Positions 6,205 to 7,249 of a stretch of 7,249 nt of DNA are shown piece by piece. The notes under the pieces were generated by a model. It was not told where the DNA came from. It made no database searches and was given only the letters and a program-made list of their open reading frames with translations. Position 1 is the stretch's first letter, and every line of letters begins with the position of its first letter. This DNA comes from DASVDK01 sp036562265 [NCBI: Thermodesulfobacteriota bacterium]. Its GTDB lineage: Bacteria; DASVDK01. Position numbers and translations under genes: made by a program. Location: positions 1 through 7,249 of the forward strand of contig DATCKS010000373.1 in NCBI GenBank assembly GCA_036562265.1, read 5' to 3'.

Positions 6205-6263
6205 GGCGCACGTACCTCCAACGGCTCGCGGCCGACTTCCAGCGGCTCGGGACCGACTTCCGC
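6201..6263 (-). repeat. 21-base tandem repeat spanning the msrA ribosome-binding site
   Basis: Units 6222-6242 and 6243-6263 agree at 17 of 21 positions (CGGCTCG, then CCGACTTCC on the plus strand). A degenerate third unit in phase, 6201-6221, holds the msrA Shine-Dalgarno and start codon. On the minus strand each unit begins with TGGAAGT- or TGGAGGT-like sequence, so the working GGAGGT sits at the same place as GGAAGT in the other units. Confidence 0.6.
6214..6219 (-). promoter_or_regulatory. strong ribosome-binding site of msrA
   Basis: GGAGGT on the minus strand lies 9 bases before ATG 6204. It is the best Shine-Dalgarno match in the window and fixes the msrA start. Confidence 0.8.
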
Positions 6264-6281
6264 TCCGGCCTCTGCGCGGGG

Positions 6282-6308
6282 CCCCACGGACCCGAAGGGC
6301 GCGTGGGG
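6282..6308 (-). other. two-tier hairpin in the msrA upstream region
   Basis: CCCCACG (6282-6288) pairs perfectly with CGTGGGG (6302-6308). Inside it CCC (6291-6293) pairs with GGG (6297-6299) around GAA. There is no T tract on either strand. It would lie in the leader of msrA if transcription starts further upstream. An extended -10-like TACCAT preceded by TG lies at 6438-6446 on the minus strand, but I found no matching -35. Apart from this, the tandem repeat and the plus-strand promoter elements, the 305-base gap 6205-6509 shows no gene. Confidence 0.4.
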
Positions 6309-6460
6309 TGCGCCTGCCGGGCATCCGCGCCTCGGCGCGCCAACCGCCGGTGGCCGCTCGCCTCTGCGGCGCCTCCCGGCGCCGCGCTCCGGCCGAAACG
6401 AGTCGGCGTCTGCTCGACGCGCGCGGCCGCAACCCGAATGGTAACACCGCTCACCGACGC

Positions 6461-6472
6461 CTTGCGCACAAG
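6461..6472. promoter_or_regulatory. near-palindrome overlapping the -35 region, possible operator
   Basis: CTTGCGCACAAG is a 12-base palindrome with one mismatched pair. It overlaps the candidate -35 of the right-hand gene, a position where a bound protein would affect transcription. It is short, and chance is possible. Confidence 0.25.
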
Positions 6473-6491
6473 CCACCTTGCGGTCTAGGCT
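6462..6491 (+). promoter_or_regulatory. weak candidate promoter for the TonB/TolA-like gene
   Basis: TTGCGC (6462-6467), an 18-base spacer and TAGGCT (6486-6491) each match consensus at three of six positions. The spacing is acceptable and the start codon is 19 bases further on. This is a weak match of the kind common in GC-rich genomes. Confidence 0.25.
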
Positions 6492-6509
6492 GGCCGTGGA
6501 GCCAAGGGC

Positions 6510-7136
6510 GTGAGAACACGAGCGACAGTGTTGCTGTTCGCGCTGCTGCTGGGCATCGCCCTGGTCTACGCGTACGCGCGGCGGCCCTGGGGCGAGCGGC
6601 CGGCGCAGGTGCAGAGGCCGGCGGTTGCCGTGGCGAGTCCGACACCGGCTGCGGTCGAGACGCCGCCGCCGGCCGGTCCGCGCGCCGAGTTCAGCGAGGC
6701 CGAGCCGCCGAGCCCCCCGCCGGCGGTCCCGCCGCAGGCGCGACGGCGGCCGGACGGGGCGACCGCCGGCCGTTCCGCGGGCGACGGCGCGGGGCGGTCG
6801 GGCACGGCATCGCGCGCCAGGGTTCGCGTCAAGCCGACCACCCCTCGGCTCACGGACTACTTCGAGACCATCTCCACGGAGATCGGCAGCCGGTGGCAGG
6901 TGCCCGAGTCGGCGGGACGCCGGGCCGCCGCGGTTCCCGTGGTCATCAAGGTTGCCCGGGACGGCCGGGTCGTCTGGGCGCTGGTCGAGGGTTCCTCCGG
7001 CGATCCGGCGATCGACGGGTCGGTGAACGGCCTGATCGAGGACCTGAAGCGCGACGGCCTGCCTCCCCTGCCGGACCATTACCCGTACGACGAGCTGGAC
7101 GTCGGTCTGGTGCTGAACGCCGCCACCGCGCGCTAG
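6510..7136 (+). CDS. membrane-anchored TonB/TolA C-terminal-domain-like protein
   Basis: This is a 208-residue protein. A basic N-terminus (MRTR) leads into one hydrophobic helix at about 6-23, the likely inner-membrane anchor. A proline/alanine/arginine-rich, low-complexity linker follows (about 26-110), long enough to reach into the periplasm. The folded C-terminal part (about 115-203) reads YFETISTEIGSRWQVPE, then VPVVIKVARDGRVVWALVEGSSGDPAIDGSV, then LPPLPDHYPYDELDVGLVL. The pattern rDGrV..v.SSG...D.sv...PPLP is that of TonB/TolA C-terminal domains (also AgmX/PglI type). TonB and TolA couple inner-membrane energy to outer-membrane receptors or envelope constriction, but no exbB/exbD or tolQ/tolR is in the window, so the partner is unknown. 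The GTG start at 6510 is supported by GGAG at 6498-6501, 8 bases upstream. It is transcribed divergently from msrA. Confidence 0.75.
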   Translation: MRTRATVLLFALLLGIALVYAYARRPWGERPAQVQRPAVAVASPTPAAVETPPPAGPRAEFSEAEPPSPPPAVPPQARRRPDGATAGRSAGDGAGRSGTASRARVRVKPTTPRLTDYFETISTEIGSRWQVPESAGRRAAAVPVVIKVARDGRVVWALVEGSSGDPAIDGSVNGLIEDLKRDGLPPLPDHYPYDELDVGLVLNAATAR

Positions 7137-7165
7137 CGATACCGCCGAGCCGCGACCCGGATGCC

Positions 7166-7244
7166 GCCGCGCCCCGCGCCGGCGCGGGAAGGCCCGCCTC
7201 GCGGGGACCCCGCGGCGCGGCTTCTGGCCTTGCAGCCCCGGGGC
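7166..7244. other. densely palindromic GC-rich tail downstream of the TonB/TolA-like gene
   Basis: Four perfect inverted elements are nested here. GCCGCGCC at 7166-7173 faces GGCGCGGC at 7214-7221. Between them lies the 16-base palindrome 7173-7188 and GCGGGG/CCCCGC at 7201-7213 around one base. GCCCCGGGGC follows at 7235-7244. As RNA this could fold into a branched structure starting 29 bases after the stop codon, and may limit read-through. There is no T tract. No gene is recognised from 7137 to the window end. Confidence 0.4.
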
Positions 7245-7249
7245 GGCGC

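Noticed and set aside
4729-6444. 571-codon plus-strand frame opposite the binding protein and msrA
   Set aside because: Antisense shadow covering two genes with clear motifs and ribosome-binding sites on the other strand.

Overview
This window is very GC-rich, apart from a few short AT-richer repeats. Its genes resemble those of uncultivated soil or groundwater Gram-negative bacteria such as Rokubacteria/Methylomirabilota, deltaproteobacterial or Binatota-like lineages. That placement is an inference from gene families and composition only; there is no marker gene. The TonB/TolA-like protein at the right end argues for an outer membrane.

Layout, left to right. (1) Positions 1-909, plus strand: the last 25 codons of a sugar-type (MalG-like) ABC permease, followed after 4 bases by an intact arylamine N-acetyltransferase. 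(2) Positions 987-2727: an FAD-dependent amine oxidase/phytoene-desaturase-like gene (PYROXD2 type, 1081-2676) lies between two clusters of one 24-base repeat. There are three direct copies on the left and two inverted copies on the right, all spaced at exactly 25 bases. The facing pairs form a 49-base inverted repeat with two mismatches. (3) Positions 2728-2922: a convergent gap with no gene, holding a short tRNA T-arm-like motif. (4) Positions 2923-5625, minus strand: a complete ABC importer of the TrpXYZ/COG2984-4120-1101 type, in the order binding protein, permease, ATPase. It has its own plausible promoter at 5675-5704, and an inverted repeat overlaps the predicted transcription start. 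(5) Positions 5713-6204, minus strand: msrA, peptide methionine-S-sulfoxide reductase, directly upstream of the importer and possibly co-transcribed with it. (6) Positions 6205-6509: a divergent regulatory gap with small tandem and inverted repeats. (7) Positions 6510-7136, plus strand: a membrane-anchored protein with a proline-rich linker and a TonB/TolA-like C-terminal domain, followed by a strongly palindromic GC-rich tail.

The genes are individually ordinary. The one structure that they do not explain is the repeat-bracketed oxidoreductase cassette. It has the architecture of a gene captured between REP/MITE-like repeats, but no transposase is present in the window. I see no convincing undescribed multi-gene system here.
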